A DNA stretch of 64,000 nucleotides from Mucilaginibacter gossypiicola (lineage in GTDB: Bacteria > Bacteroidota > Bacteroidia > Sphingobacteriales > Sphingobacteriaceae). The translations under genes were made by a program, and so were the position numbers. The notes beneath the pieces were generated by a model. It was not told the DNA's origin. It did no database searches and was given only the letters and a program-made list of their open reading frames with translations. How positions within the stretch are numbered: position 1 is the stretch's first letter; each line of letters opens with the position of its first letter. The stretch is taken from the NCBI RefSeq assembly GCF_900110105.1, contig NZ_FOCL01000002.1, positions 972,490 through 1,036,489 of the forward strand, written 5' to 3'. Positions 42,875 to 51,920 of the stretch are shown here, piece by piece.

Positions 42875-42968
42875 TGTCATTGCGAGCGCAGCGTGGCAAT
42901 CTCGTCGCCAATGCATGTCCGATCTGCATAGCTACGAGATTGCTTCGTCGTTCCTCCTCGCAATGACA
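42875..42968. repeat. palindromic repeat family A, copy 6
   Basis: TGTCATTGCGAGCGCAGCGTGG ... CGTTCCTCCTCGCAATGACA, with a diverged centre (GTCGCCAATGCATGTCCGATC). Confidence 0.85.
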
Positions 42969-42989
42969 TGGCTTTTTAAACAACATTCT

Positions 42990-43141
42990 AAGTGATCCTC
43001 ATCTTTTCAATATCTGTGGTTTTTAACGAGAGCTTAACATGGGTTAGCGTTTGTAACGCGACTGGCGATGCAATCGCCACGCTCATTACAAATGAGCGCA
43101 AGTTGTACACCGGTGGTGATATGTCCATCGGTATCCTAACA
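42990..43141. other. gene-free DNA with a small hairpin
   Basis: No supported gene. TGGCGAT-GCA-ATCGCCA (43063-43079) is a perfect 7-bp hairpin within a wider imperfect inverted repeat (TTGTAACGC ... ATTACAA). It may be one more interspersed palindrome. Confidence 0.4.
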
Positions 43142-44083
43142 TCAAAGCCAAACCACTTTTTGAAAACTTTCATGTTCGCGACCGATGATATCCCGGTATA
43201 GATCTGGTTTCCTGGCCTGGATGTAACGATAGCCACCTGCTTTTTCCAGCTTATCGGGTGTTAGTTCGGCTATTGTAAATTCGTTTTCAAGTGATCTGCA
43301 TTCGCTCATAATATCGCCGTAAGGATCAATGATCATAGAGCAGCCGTTTTTTAGCTGATCATCATCCATGCCTATCGGGTTGGAGAATACGGCGTAAATG
43401 GCGTTATCATAAGCGCGGGCGGGTAGCCATTTCATCAGCCATTGCCTGCCTTTAAGGCTGTCAAATTCCTGGCGAAGCAGATGGGCATTTGCTTCTTTGT
43501 TTTTCCATAATTTCGGGTCAACAAAACCGGCTCCTGGTCGGGTTGACGGTGTACACATGGTAACGTGCGGCATAAAAATTACCTGTGCCCCAAGTAAGGT
43601 TGTTGCGCGTACATTTTCAATTACATTGTTATCATAACAAATAAGGATCCCGCATTTCCATCCATACAAATCAAATACGGTATATGCGGTGCCCGGTAAA
43701 AGATGCGGATTAATAAAAGGGGGTAGTTTGCGATGTTTGGCTATTAGTCCGGTTTTATCAACGCATACGTAAGCTTTAAATAAATTATCGTCTTTGTCCT
43801 TTTCAAACAGACCCGCCAGTATGGCGATATCATATCGCCGGGCGTATTCGGTCAGTGCGATAATGCTCGGCCCGGAAGGGATCTCTTCGGCCAGGTCAAG
43901 CATCTGTGTTTTGTTTAGCGTCCGGGCAAAGGTATACCCCGTTATGGAACATTCATGAAATGCTATTGCTTTTGCTCCTTTTGCGGCGGCATCTGCTGCC
44001 ATTTGTTCAATAACGGATAAATTATAGGCTTTATCACCGCTTTTATTTTCAAACGGTGCCGTGGCAATTGTTAGGTTTTCCAT
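43142..44083 (-). CDS. carbon-nitrogen hydrolase (nitrilase superfamily)
   Basis: 313 residues from the ATG at 44083, where the conserved strand LTIATAPFE begins; an ATG at 44104 and a TTG at 44152 are alternatives. The catalytic triad is FHECSITGY (Glu), KHRKLPPF (Lys) and GILICYDNN (Cys). It hydrolyses a non-peptide C-N bond (amidase or carbamoylase type); the substrate is unknown. The AraC-type regulator lies 76 bp upstream on the same strand, so it likely controls this gene. The 130-base stretch downstream has no gene. Confidence 0.9.
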   Translation of the reverse strand: MENLTIATAPFENKSGDKAYNLSVIEQMAADAAAKGAKAIAFHECSITGYTFARTLNKTQMLDLAEEIPSGPSIIALTEYARRYDIAILAGLFEKDKDDNLFKAYVCVDKTGLIAKHRKLPPFINPHLLPGTAYTVFDLYGWKCGILICYDNNVIENVRATTLLGAQVIFMPHVTMCTPSTRPGAGFVDPKLWKNKEANAHLLRQEFDSLKGRQWLMKWLPARAYDNAIYAVFSNPIGMDDDQLKNGCSMIIDPYGDIMSECRSLENEFTIAELTPDKLEKAGGYRYIQARKPDLYRDIIGREHESFQKVVWL

Positions 44084-44159
44084 ATGCTGATCATCGTTTT
44101 TCATTTCAAAATTATCTGAAGTATGGCGGATAGCATTGTAAAAAACCGACAATTTTGAT

Positions 44160-44969
44160 TTATGCGAGGGGCATAAAGTTTATTGCCAGCAGATTATGAT
44201 TGGCTTTGTATTGCAGGGGAGTAACGCCTGTATGTTTCCGGAAAAAATTATTGAGGTGCGCCTGATCGTAGTATCCGCAGGTATAACTCAAGGAGTTTAG
44301 CTCTTTTATTGATGATAGTTTTTGAAGTTGCTTGAGATAGTTTTGAAATTTTACTGCGTCGATAAACTTTTTGGCGGAGATGCCAACTTCCTCGTTGAAC
44401 TTACGCTCAAGCTGTCGTTCGGTTACGGGCATTGCGTTAAGTAAGTTTTTAATGCTAATAATGCCTTTATTTGCATTAATGATGTTGATAGCCCGATCTG
44501 TAATATTCGCGTTTTTATTTGTTGAAGTTGTTTTCTTTAATAAAAACTGTTCGGCAATTGCGGCGGCGGCAGGGTGGTTAGTGGCGTTTGCGATCCTGTC
44601 TTCAAGATCAAAGGCATCCTGCCCGAAAAGCTCTTTTAACGGTACGGTGTTGTTATTTAGCTCATAGGCGTGCAGGCCAAGCAGGGTTAGCAATGCGTTA
44701 GGTTGTAAAACAATTATCAGCATAGCCAGCTCGCCAGTTGAAGTAATATCGTTGTAATAAGTAATTTGCCCATAAACAAAACTTCCAGGCTGCTTGCTGG
44801 CAAAGGTGTGTAGCTGGTTGTATTGAAGTAGCGGGTCTTTTAAATGAAAAACAATTCCGGGGTTGCCGTCCGAAAACAGGCGGTAGTTCATGGCAACATG
44901 CTGATTATGCGCTATAGTTAAATAGTGCTTAACAATACCCGAAAGCAATGGATGTGGCGCTATTTGCAT
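44160..44969 (-). CDS. AraC family transcriptional regulator
   Basis: 269 residues. The C-terminal double HTH is ITDRAINIINANKGIISIKNLLNAMPVTERQLERKFNEEVGISAKKFIDAVKF..LSYTCGYYDQAHLNNFFRKHTGVTPLQYKAN, where the second HTH has the AraC signature GYYDQAHLNNFFRKxxGVTP. The N-terminal 150 residues form a DUF6597-like sensing domain. It sits directly upstream of the nitrilase gene on the same strand and is probably its activator. Effector unknown. Confidence 0.92.
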   Translation of the reverse strand: MQIAPHPLLSGIVKHYLTIAHNQHVAMNYRLFSDGNPGIVFHLKDPLLQYNQLHTFASKQPGSFVYGQITYYNDITSTGELAMLIIVLQPNALLTLLGLHAYELNNNTVPLKELFGQDAFDLEDRIANATNHPAAAAIAEQFLLKKTTSTNKNANITDRAINIINANKGIISIKNLLNAMPVTERQLERKFNEEVGISAKKFIDAVKFQNYLKQLQKLSSIKELNSLSYTCGYYDQAHLNNFFRKHTGVTPLQYKANHNLLAINFMPLA

Positions 44970-45058
44970 GGTAATGTTGAGATTGAATTGGCACCCTAAA
45001 GTTAAATAAAAACATGTTGTTATAAATGATGCTTTACCTATGATAAGTTAAAATAGGG

Positions 45059-45130
45059 TGTCAGTCTGAGCCAGTCGAAGCATGGTGGGTGGGCCTCTGC
45101 GCACGAGTCTTCGACAGGCTCAGACTGACA
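45059..45130. repeat. hairpin repeat family G
   Basis: TGTCAGTCTGAGCC (45059-) and GGCTCAGACTGACA (to 45130) form 22-base arms with one mismatch around a 28-base centre. A widely seen kind of Bacteroidota intergenic palindrome; single copy here. Confidence 0.75.
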
Positions 45131-45182
45131 GCCTCTTTTTGCTTAATACCATTTCGTATTTACAAATCCAGGTAAGTCAATG

Positions 45183-46010
45183 CTAATATTTCCTGTAAAC
45201 GTTATAAAGAATATTCAGGTCCAACTGGGTCATAACCGGTGTTTCATCGGTTTGTACAAAGTGGCGTTTAAAGGCAACGATGGCTACAGGAAGGTTACTA
45301 ATATCATAACCAATCAGTTTAAGTGCGGTAGCATAATCAAAATTGTCTGGTGGGAGCTCCAGCAGTTCCTCTCTCCAAAAACCGAAGCCTTTTTGAGCCA
45401 GTAGTTTCCATGGAAATAATGGTCCCGGGTCTGGCTTGCGTAGTGGTGCTATATCCTGGTGCCCGATAAAATTGGCCTGCGGGATATTGTAAGTTTTCTT
45501 TAATTGAGCTAATAAAGCCAGCAGGCTTTTTACCTGTATATCATTAAAAGGCTCATGCCCGTTATTATCAATCTCAATGCCTATTGAGCAGCTGTTCATA
45601 TCGCTGATGCTGCCCCATTTGCTGATACCGGCGTGCCAGGCCCGCAGGTAATCATTGAGCATATGGTAAACTTTGCCGTCTTTACTTACTACATAGTGTG
45701 CGCTTACCTGGGGTTTTACTAAGGTGAAAGTATTGAGGGTTTGTTTAACCGAATCCTGGGCAGTGTAATGGATAATTACATAGTTAGGTTTGCGCAGGTT
45801 AAAATTTACGGTACCTACCCACTCTGATGGAATAGCCCCGCCTGCGCTATCTACCAGCATGGCCGGTTGTTCTCGGCTGATGACTTCGACTAACGAATCG
45901 GTTTGGGTGTGATACACCTTATTAGTAGCGGCATAAGGTTGTACTTTAGGCGAGCATGAGCTAATAGCAGCTATAGCTGCAATAGATAATAAAATGTATA
46001 TATTTTTCAA
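45183..46010 (-). CDS. N-acetylmuramoyl-L-alanine amidase, lipoprotein (Amidase_2, AmpD/AmiD type)
   Basis: 275 residues from a TTG at 46010. I choose that start because it gives a perfect lipoprotein signal (M-KNIYILLSIAAIAAISSC, lipobox ISSC) and no ATG exists upstream in frame; the longer frame opens at a TTG at 46055. The zinc site shows VIIHYTAQDS (His), RAWHAGISKWG (His) and GHQDIAPLRKPDPG (His plus Asp). The enzyme cleaves the amide between MurNAc and the stem peptide in cell wall turnover. It would be anchored in the outer or inner membrane facing the periplasm. Confidence 0.9.
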   Translation of the reverse strand: MKNIYILLSIAAIAAISSCSPKVQPYAATNKVYHTQTDSLVEVISREQPAMLVDSAGGAIPSEWVGTVNFNLRKPNYVIIHYTAQDSVKQTLNTFTLVKPQVSAHYVVSKDGKVYHMLNDYLRAWHAGISKWGSISDMNSCSIGIEIDNNGHEPFNDIQVKSLLALLAQLKKTYNIPQANFIGHQDIAPLRKPDPGPLFPWKLLAQKGFGFWREELLELPPDNFDYATALKLIGYDISNLPVAIVAFKRHFVQTDETPVMTQLDLNILYNVYRKY

Positions 46011-46188
46011 ACCTCGATTCTTCTGATTTAAGGATTTATCCTCACGACTAAACAAGTATACAAAAAACCCTGATCCATTTGATTTAAAGACTTTCTGATT
46101 TTATCAGGTAATCCGCAAATCAAGCGAATCAAGGTTCAGATAGTTTATCTCTTTTGAGATAGCCTATGCGATTTTATTTTCAGCGGTT

Positions 46189-46344
46189 TTATATAGCTGT
46201 CGACCGCCTGATTAAGCCTAATAAAAGCGCGATAATGGCTATTACCAGCAAGATATGGATCAGGCCACCTACTGATGTGAAAAATACGCCAATTGCCCAT
46301 CCTATGATCAGGATGACTGCAATGATATACAGGAGTGAGTTCAT
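46189..46344 (-). CDS. lmo0937 family small membrane protein, 51 aa
   Basis: A 51-residue minus-strand protein with ATG at 46344. It reads MNSLLYIIAVILIIGWAIGV, then FFTSVGGLIHILLVIAIIAL and the end LLGLIRRSTAI: two membrane helices with a short loop, the exact plan of the lmo0937 family, often induced by stress. The frame is clean and uses common codons. It lies between the amidase gene and an aspartyl protease-like gene, in a region where no other frame makes sense. No function is known for the family. Confidence 0.85.
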   Translation of the reverse strand: MNSLLYIIAVILIIGWAIGVFFTSVGGLIHILLVIAIIALLLGLIRRSTAI

Positions 46345-46445
46345 AATACTTTGTTTTAATTAATGATTTTCATAGATATTAGTATAATAGCCTTATTGCT
46401 TTAAAAGTTTTAAGAAATTACTTTTTTACAGGTAAAAGCACTCAT

Positions 46446-46470
46446 TTACAGTGCCTGTAATGTATCTTTA
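46446..46470 (+). promoter_or_regulatory. promoter region of the aspartyl protease-like gene with a small palindrome
   Basis: TTACAG-TGC-CTGTAA (46446-46460), a perfect dyad, is followed at once by TATCTTTA (46463-46470), a near-consensus -7 box, 20 bases before the ATG. A further TTACAGGTAA is at 46426-46435. Possible operator. Confidence 0.4.
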
Positions 46471-46490
46471 GCAACATACATCATAAACCG

Positions 46491-47657
46491 ATGAAATACT
46501 TTTTACTGTTTATCTGCCTGCTTCCGGCCGGGCTTGTTGTTGGCCAGTCGAAACTACCTGTGATCAAAGCGACATCAAAAAAAGTAGCCATTAACGATGG
46601 CGGATTTTTGGATAAGAATGCCTGGTCGCTTTCGCCAAAAACGCGACCGGATGTTTATACTGCCGACAGGACACGGGCAACTAAATGGGTTACTTTTTAT
46701 ACAGATATAGATTCCATAAGGGTAAAGGTTAAACCTGGTACACGATATAACTTTGTCATTCTGCTTAATGGCAAGGATTCGTGCTACACGCAAATAGCAA
46801 GTGCTATTCCACCTGTAAATAAGCCTGAAGCTGTTATCAGCAAAAACGATACTATTCCGTTTAAACTTACAGCCTATAATGCCATAGCGGTAAAGGCGGT
46901 TATGAATGATGCAGACACCCTAAACCTGCATTTTGATATAAGCTCATTCGATTTTCATTTAACGAGGGATGCCATCGTAAAAAAGACAAAGCTGCTGCCC
47001 AATTATGCCGATGTTTTGGCTGGTACCGCAAAACCTAATTTCAATGAGTTGAGTAAGGTTATAAAACTGCAAATGGGCACTGCTGTTTGGCGTAACCAGG
47101 AGATGCTGCCTACGGGTTTGACATCACGCGGGATGGACGGCCGTTTTGGCTGGAACCTGTTTGAAGGGAAGCAGGTAGAGATTGATTATGATAACAACCG
47201 TATTATTATCTTCAATAAAATGCCCAAAAGCTTAAGAGGTTATGAGCGGGCGAAAATCGGTTTTGTTCGTTCGTTTGCTTATGCCACGGGCACGTTTGAG
47301 ATAGCAGGTAAAAAATATACAGGCAACTTTTCGATGGATACGGGTTCCGATCAGTCGCTGATCCTGGATAGCGGCTGGGTGGCCAAAAACAATTTCCCCA
47401 TGGATTTAAAACTCATCAAAGCCTCAACCATCAGCGATCCGCTTGGAATAAAATATGAAATGAAAATAGTGGAAGTGCCGTTGTTCCGGCTTAATGGGTT
47501 TCCGGCTTCCAACGTGCCAACGCTTATTTTGAGCAATAAAAACCCGGTAGGTTTTGAAATAAACTTTTTGGGTAATGGTCTTTTAAAGCGCTTCAATATG
47601 ATACTCGATTTTAAGAACGATTATCTTTATTTGAAACCGAATAAACTATCGACCTGA
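46491..47657 (+). CDS. secreted aspartyl protease-like (retropepsin-type) protein
   Basis: 388 residues with a signal peptide (MKYFLLFICLLPAGLVVGQ). One retropepsin-like active-site motif is visible, NFSMDTGSDQSLILDS (about 280-295), near the end of the protein. An earlier paired strand reads MGTAVWRNQEMLPTGLTSRGMDGRFGWNLFEGKQVEIDY, which resembles the first half of a pepsin-like dimer but lacks the DTG. It is like the Bacteroidota aspartyl protease family (PF13650). Whether it is active as a homodimer cannot be judged. Monocistronic. Confidence 0.75.
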   Translation: MKYFLLFICLLPAGLVVGQSKLPVIKATSKKVAINDGGFLDKNAWSLSPKTRPDVYTADRTRATKWVTFYTDIDSIRVKVKPGTRYNFVILLNGKDSCYTQIASAIPPVNKPEAVISKNDTIPFKLTAYNAIAVKAVMNDADTLNLHFDISSFDFHLTRDAIVKKTKLLPNYADVLAGTAKPNFNELSKVIKLQMGTAVWRNQEMLPTGLTSRGMDGRFGWNLFEGKQVEIDYDNNRIIIFNKMPKSLRGYERAKIGFVRSFAYATGTFEIAGKKYTGNFSMDTGSDQSLILDSGWVAKNNFPMDLKLIKASTISDPLGIKYEMKIVEVPLFRLNGFPASNVPTLILSNKNPVGFEINFLGNGLLKRFNMILDFKNDYLYLKPNKLST

Positions 47658-47664
47658 ATTTAGT

Positions 47665-49059
47665 TTAGCTCCCTGCTGGCACAGCCCAGCTTTGCTGGTC
47701 CAAAACCGGGTTCACATCCATATTGTCATATTGGATATTAAGCTTTTGCTGGCCGCTTGTTGTTGCTTCATGATAGGGAATGGTAATCCCTTGTACCGGC
47801 CGAAGATCTGACAACATCGAGAACAGTGTTTTGTCGCCCACCTTATATCCATAAGCCATCAACTGGTTTTGATCATTTATAGCAAATACATATTCATTAT
47901 CATTTAACTTGCATTGAACGGTGTACATGTTATTGGCGGGGATTTTTTGCGTATTGATGATCTGCATTTGATCAAGCAATGATTTACGCAAGCCGATAAC
48001 CCCGGTATAAAGGGCTGTTTTTACCTCGGCTACACTATTGGCAGGAAGATCGGACTTGTTACCGCTGCTCCATTGCCAGCCGGTATTGCCTTCGGTTTGT
48101 TGCACCGAAACAGGTTTGCCGTTTTTCCATATTTCAACGCGCACTTTGTTGTTGGGTATATCAATCAGTTCAACAACTTTTAACCCCGAAACAGAGCCTG
48201 TTAAACGGGCTGTTTTCAATGCATTGAGTTTATCGCCACCATGCGTGGCATTAGCTTTTAAAAGCAGTGTTTTTCCATCTGGGGCAGCGGCATTATTGGT
48301 ATTAGCTGCAGCGTTTTCCGAAGTCTTTTTAGCCCCGGTTGATGACTTTATATCATTAGCTGCGGTTTTGTCATTATTATCTACAAAAAACACCCGCCCA
48401 TCAACTACGGCCATGCGGGTTTTACCACCCATGTCGCAAAAAAAGCTGTGCAGTTCGGTGTGGCCATCAGTATAGGTGAGCGTAAGCACCCCTTTATTTA
48501 TTTTATAGGTACCGCTGCCGTCCTTACTGCTTGAACTGCCGCCGCCAACATTCTCGCCGGCTACAACGGAGCCCGAATATCGCGAATTGCTGAAGTGTCC
48601 CTTTTCGTCGAAATTTAATCCCTGTGTGCTCAAAGCACCTACGTAAGTTGTGCCATAGGCTGCGCCTCCACCGCCCATAGCGCTGATAAATGAATAATAG
48701 CCTGCAGGTATAATATTCCCCTGAAGTTTAAACAACTCATGTGCATAATTAGAAAGGCTTCCGTATTTGGTTATGGTATAAACAAACGAGCTTTTGGTGT
48801 ATTTAAGGGTTACCTGTCCTTTGCTTATAGTATAATGGCCACTCACGTTGGTTTGCCAGTCGGTACGGTTAAGCACATCATTGAAAGTACCATCGGGCCT
48901 GAACAATACAGCAATGTCTGTTCTGTTCATACCGCCGCCAAATATGGGGCTTGGCGAAAACTCGCATCCGGCATAAGCTCCATCTAACTTATCCTGGGCA
49001 AAAACATCATTGTAAAAGCAAAATAAAAAGGCAAATAGTACCAGCGAGAATTGTTTCAT
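47665..49059 (-). CDS. hypothetical secreted protein with internal duplication
   Basis: 464 residues, signal peptide (about 1-22, LVLFAFLFCFYNDVFAQ). The N-terminal 210 residues hold two related beta modules: FRPDGTFNDVLNRTDW..SGHYTISKGQVTLKYT and FDEKGHFSNSRYSG..GSGTYKINKGVLTLTYTDG, a lipocalin-like repeat. A low-complexity linker (SSTGAKKTSENAAANTNNAAA) follows, then a C-terminal region (about 270-464) resembling LolA/DUF-type outer-membrane sorting folds (VRVEIWKNGKPVSVQQTEG). No family can be named with confidence. Convergent with the preceding gene, 7 bp apart. Confidence 0.7.
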   Translation of the reverse strand: MKQFSLVLFAFLFCFYNDVFAQDKLDGAYAGCEFSPSPIFGGGMNRTDIAVLFRPDGTFNDVLNRTDWQTNVSGHYTISKGQVTLKYTKSSFVYTITKYGSLSNYAHELFKLQGNIIPAGYYSFISAMGGGGAAYGTTYVGALSTQGLNFDEKGHFSNSRYSGSVVAGENVGGGSSSSKDGSGTYKINKGVLTLTYTDGHTELHSFFCDMGGKTRMAVVDGRVFFVDNNDKTAANDIKSSTGAKKTSENAAANTNNAAAPDGKTLLLKANATHGGDKLNALKTARLTGSVSGLKVVELIDIPNNKVRVEIWKNGKPVSVQQTEGNTGWQWSSGNKSDLPANSVAEVKTALYTGVIGLRKSLLDQMQIINTQKIPANNMYTVQCKLNDNEYVFAINDQNQLMAYGYKVGDKTLFSMLSDLRPVQGITIPYHEATTSGQQKLNIQYDNMDVNPVLDQQSWAVPAGS

Positions 49060-49231
49060 GGGGCTTCGGTTTTTGACGATAAACCATGTTCTCCGGTTAT
49101 TGTTTGCGGAAGTATTTTAATTAATATGTAATTAATGTTGAGGGGATTAGTATAAGATTTCTCTTTCGCCCCAGCGCTTGGGCCTTTCTGTTCTATCGTA
49201 ATGCTACTTTTTAAAAAATAATGCGCTCAAA

Positions 49232-49268
49232 TAAAAAACGGTCGTAAGGAATAAATCCCCTGCGACCG
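49232..49268 (-). terminator. terminator after the DUF892 gene
   Basis: Minus strand CGGTCG...CGACCG with inner GGGGA/TTCC pairs, then TTTTTT. It lies about 24 bases past the DUF892 stop. Confidence 0.65.
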
Positions 49269-49291
49269 CTCTTAAAAAACTAATAAACGGT

Positions 49292-49837
49292 TTAAGCTTT
49301 TTCTGCTTTCGATGCCTGGTTAATGCCGGCTTCGGCAATTTGAGTGAGCAGGCTATCGCATGTTTTTTCTTCCTGTAAGGTTGAATCAAGCAGTTCGGCT
49401 GCATGATCATACCCCAGTACACTGGCCAAAGTGCGGAGCGTACCGTAAGATGCAATTTCATAGTGCTCAATTTTTTGAGCTGCTGAGATAATGCCCGCAT
49501 CACGGGTAATACTTCCTTTTTCTGTTTCGGATACAATTTCTTCGCCTTCCTTGATCAATCCGGCCATTGCTTCACATTTTACTGCTACGGCCTTTTGACC
49601 GATAGATGCGAAAGCATCCTCTAAACGGATGATCTGGCGCTCGGTTTCTGTCAGATGGTTTTCAATAGCAGAACGAAGCTCGTCGGATGTTGCTGCTTTA
49701 GCCATTTTGGGCAATGCTTTTGAAAGGTGTTTCTCGGCCCAGTAAATGTCTTTTAATTCATCAATAAATAACTCGTTCAAAGCCGATTCCTGCACCTTAG
49801 TAGTTTGTTCGGGTGATTTTACTTTAGTAGTTGCCAT
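49292..49837 (-). CDS. DUF892 / YciF-like ferritin-fold protein
   Basis: 181 residues, all-helical. LNELFIDELKDIYWAEKHLSKALPKMAKAATSDELRSAIENHLTETERQIIRLE and AQKIEHYEIASYGTLRTLASVLG are the four-helix ferritin-like bundle of DUF892 (PF05974), with metal-ligand Glu and His residues (ELKDIYWAE, HLTETE, EHYE). YciF-type proteins are induced by osmotic and general stress and may bind iron; activity is not settled. The start ATG at 49837 follows a 370-base gene-free stretch. Monocistronic. Confidence 0.92.
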   Translation of the reverse strand: MATTKVKSPEQTTKVQESALNELFIDELKDIYWAEKHLSKALPKMAKAATSDELRSAIENHLTETERQIIRLEDAFASIGQKAVAVKCEAMAGLIKEGEEIVSETEKGSITRDAGIISAAQKIEHYEIASYGTLRTLASVLGYDHAAELLDSTLQEEKTCDSLLTQIAEAGINQASKAEKA

Positions 49838-50209
49838 GGGTAAATGTTTTAATGTTTTTGTATAACAGGTACTGCAAACACAAAGCCAAAAATTTATTAT
49901 TTTGATAATTAAATTAATTATTAGGATAATTTATCGATATTTGAGCCTCTGTTTCTATTTTGATAAAAAGCCGCACGCAGATTGCATACAACTATGAGTT
50001 CTAAAAAGCACACGGCGTGACCCATTTTATGGAATCTGGCAAACCAACTTCAAACCAGGGGCCTTCTACCTAATGCTATTCATCTCAAACAAAAACAGCC
50101 CTTGATTTATTTACAAGCATACCAGTGCTTTAGTAAATAATTGTAGCCTTGCTGTTACATATTAAACTAAATGCACGTTACCTTAGTCATAACATCAAAT
50201 AAAATACAA
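49838..50209. other. gene-free AT-rich gap
   Basis: Divergent gap between the DUF892 and SIMPL genes. All frames are closed within short distances; no repeat family of the window occurs here. It must hold promoters for both genes; TAGCCTTG at about 50146 is the only near match to a -7 box I saw for the plus strand. Confidence 0.5.
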
Positions 50210-50905
50210 ATGAAAAAGCTATTTATCCTTGCCGCACTATTAGCAACTACAGTTGGAGCATTTGCCCAAAACGTTGACCTTAGGCGTAAAATTGAAGTTA
50301 CCGGCATTGCCGAGCAGGAAGTTACCCCTGATATTATAAATGTAACCATATCACTACAGGAATATATGGATGGCAAAAAACACATAGCCATTAACGACCT
50401 GGAAGATCAACTGGAAAAAGCCGTTAAAGACGCCGGTATTCCAGCATCAGATTTTACAGTGAATAATGTATCGGCCTGGAATAACACTTACCAAAAGAAA
50501 AAAGCACCCGACTTTTTGGCAAGTAAGCAATACGGCTTACGTGTGCGCGATTTGAACAAGTTTAATCAGATCATGTCGAAAATTGATCCTAAAGGTATCC
50601 AATCGACCAATATTGAAAGCTACGACTATTCAAAAATGGCCGACCTGAAACGCGACCTTAAAATTAAAGCGCTGCTTGCCGCCCGCGATAAAGCAACATA
50701 TCTGTTAGCTGCCCTCGGCGAAAAATTAGGTGGTGCTATTAACATTACTGAAAGCGATAACAGCAGCTTCCCTCAGCCACGTGTTTATGCAAACACTATG
50801 ATGTTTAAAGCATCGGCTGATAACAATGTTGGTGATTCGGATATCAGTTTCAAAACCATTAAACTGAATTTCCAGATTCAGGCTGTATTTGAGATAGTGA
50901 AGTAA
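50210..50905 (+). CDS. SIMPL domain protein (DUF541), periplasmic
   Basis: 231 residues from the ATG at 50210, where a signal peptide begins (MKKLFILAALLATTVGAFAQ); the longer ORF from 50171 adds a non-signal tail and is rejected. The body matches the SIMPL/DUF541 pattern: RKIEVTGIAEQEVTPDIINVTISLQEYMD, a segment AVKDAGIPASDFTVNNVS, and ending KLNFQIQAVFEI. Homologues (BP26/OMP28, YggE) form periplasmic channels or chaperone-like rings and are linked to oxidative stress. Followed by a terminator, so monocistronic. Confidence 0.9.
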   Translation: MKKLFILAALLATTVGAFAQNVDLRRKIEVTGIAEQEVTPDIINVTISLQEYMDGKKHIAINDLEDQLEKAVKDAGIPASDFTVNNVSAWNNTYQKKKAPDFLASKQYGLRVRDLNKFNQIMSKIDPKGIQSTNIESYDYSKMADLKRDLKIKALLAARDKATYLLAALGEKLGGAINITESDNSSFPQPRVYANTMMFKASADNNVGDSDISFKTIKLNFQIQAVFEIVK

Positions 50906-50930
50906 AGCCCTAATACCCTAAAAAAAACTT

Positions 50931-50964
50931 GAGGCCTCTGTTAAAACAAACAGGGGCTTTTTTC
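50931..50964 (+). terminator. terminator after the SIMPL gene
   Basis: AGGCCTCTG, 10-base loop, CAGGGGCTT then TTTTTT; imperfect stem with two G-T pairs. Confidence 0.65.
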
Positions 50965-51012
50965 ATTATTGTGCTTAGAGGCTCCTCCTTTAGGGGGCCG
51001 TGGACGACAAAT

Positions 51013-51861
51013 ATGCAATGGTTTGGCAGGCGCGAAAGCGATAATGTTAACGATGAAAGGGGCGGCGGTGGTGGCAGGTTAGCCATAGGCGGCGGTGTGC
51101 TCGGCTTAATAGCCGCTGCAATTTATTTTTTTACCGGAGTAGATCCTTCGGCGTTGCTTAACCAGGTGGCAACCAATAGGCCAAGGCAGGAGCAAACGGC
51201 CAACAACGGCCCCGAAGATGCGGGCAAACACTTTGTACGCGTAGTTTTGGCTGATACCGAAGATATCTGGACAAAGCTATTTGATGATATGGGCAAGACC
51301 TACGAAAAGCCGCAGTTAACCATATTTAATGATTATGTACAGTCGGCTTGTGGTACAGCAAGCTCGGCAAGTGGTCCATTTTATTGCCCGGGCGATTCGC
51401 AGGTGTATATAGATCTTTCTTTTTACGATGAATTGAAAAACCGTTTTGGAGCCTCCGGCGATTTTGCGCAGGCATATGTAATAGCCCATGAGGTAGGTCA
51501 TCATGTGCAGAACCTGTTAGGCGTTTCTCGAAAAATGGATCAGGCCCGTTCCCGATTGAGTGAAAGCGCCTATAATAAGCTCTCGGTAAAATTAGAACTC
51601 CAAGCCGACTTTTATGCCGGAGTATGGGCTCACTATGAGCAAAGTATGAAAAATGTGCTCGATAAAGGCGATATTGAAGAAGCGCTGAATGCTGCTAACG
51701 CCATCGGCGACGACCGGCTGCAAAAACAAGCACAAGGGCATGTTGAACCTGATAGCTTCACCCATGGTACCAGCGCCCAGCGTATGTACTGGTTTAAAAA
51801 AGGTTATGAAACCGGTGATATTAACCAGGGAGATACTTTTGGTAACGGGGATTTGGATTGA
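51013..51861 (+). CDS. YpfJ-type neutral zinc metallopeptidase
   Basis: 282 residues from the ATG at 51013 (MQWFGRRESDNVNDERGGGGG); the upstream open frame runs through the terminator of the previous gene and is rejected. A single membrane helix follows the Gly-rich start (GGGVLGLIAAAIYFFTG, about 23-40). The zinc motif HExxH is VIAHEVGHHVQNLLG near 158-165, with the third ligand expected in LELQADFYAGVWAHY (Glu or Asp). This is the KPN_02809/YpfJ family (PF04228). Activity and target are unknown. The large catalytic part faces the periplasm or cytosol depending on the helix orientation. Confidence 0.93.
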   Translation: MQWFGRRESDNVNDERGGGGGRLAIGGGVLGLIAAAIYFFTGVDPSALLNQVATNRPRQEQTANNGPEDAGKHFVRVVLADTEDIWTKLFDDMGKTYEKPQLTIFNDYVQSACGTASSASGPFYCPGDSQVYIDLSFYDELKNRFGASGDFAQAYVIAHEVGHHVQNLLGVSRKMDQARSRLSESAYNKLSVKLELQADFYAGVWAHYEQSMKNVLDKGDIEEALNAANAIGDDRLQKQAQGHVEPDSFTHGTSAQRMYWFKKGYETGDINQGDTFGNGDLD

Positions 51862-51920
51862 TTAGCTGATTGGGTAGCTTGGGCTTATGAGGAGAGGGGT
51901 AGAAAAGAACTTTATTAGTA

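Noticed and set aside
46166..46363. 65-aa plus-strand frame
   Set aside because: The minus strand carries the lmo0937-type membrane protein over the same bases, with a clear two-helix pattern.
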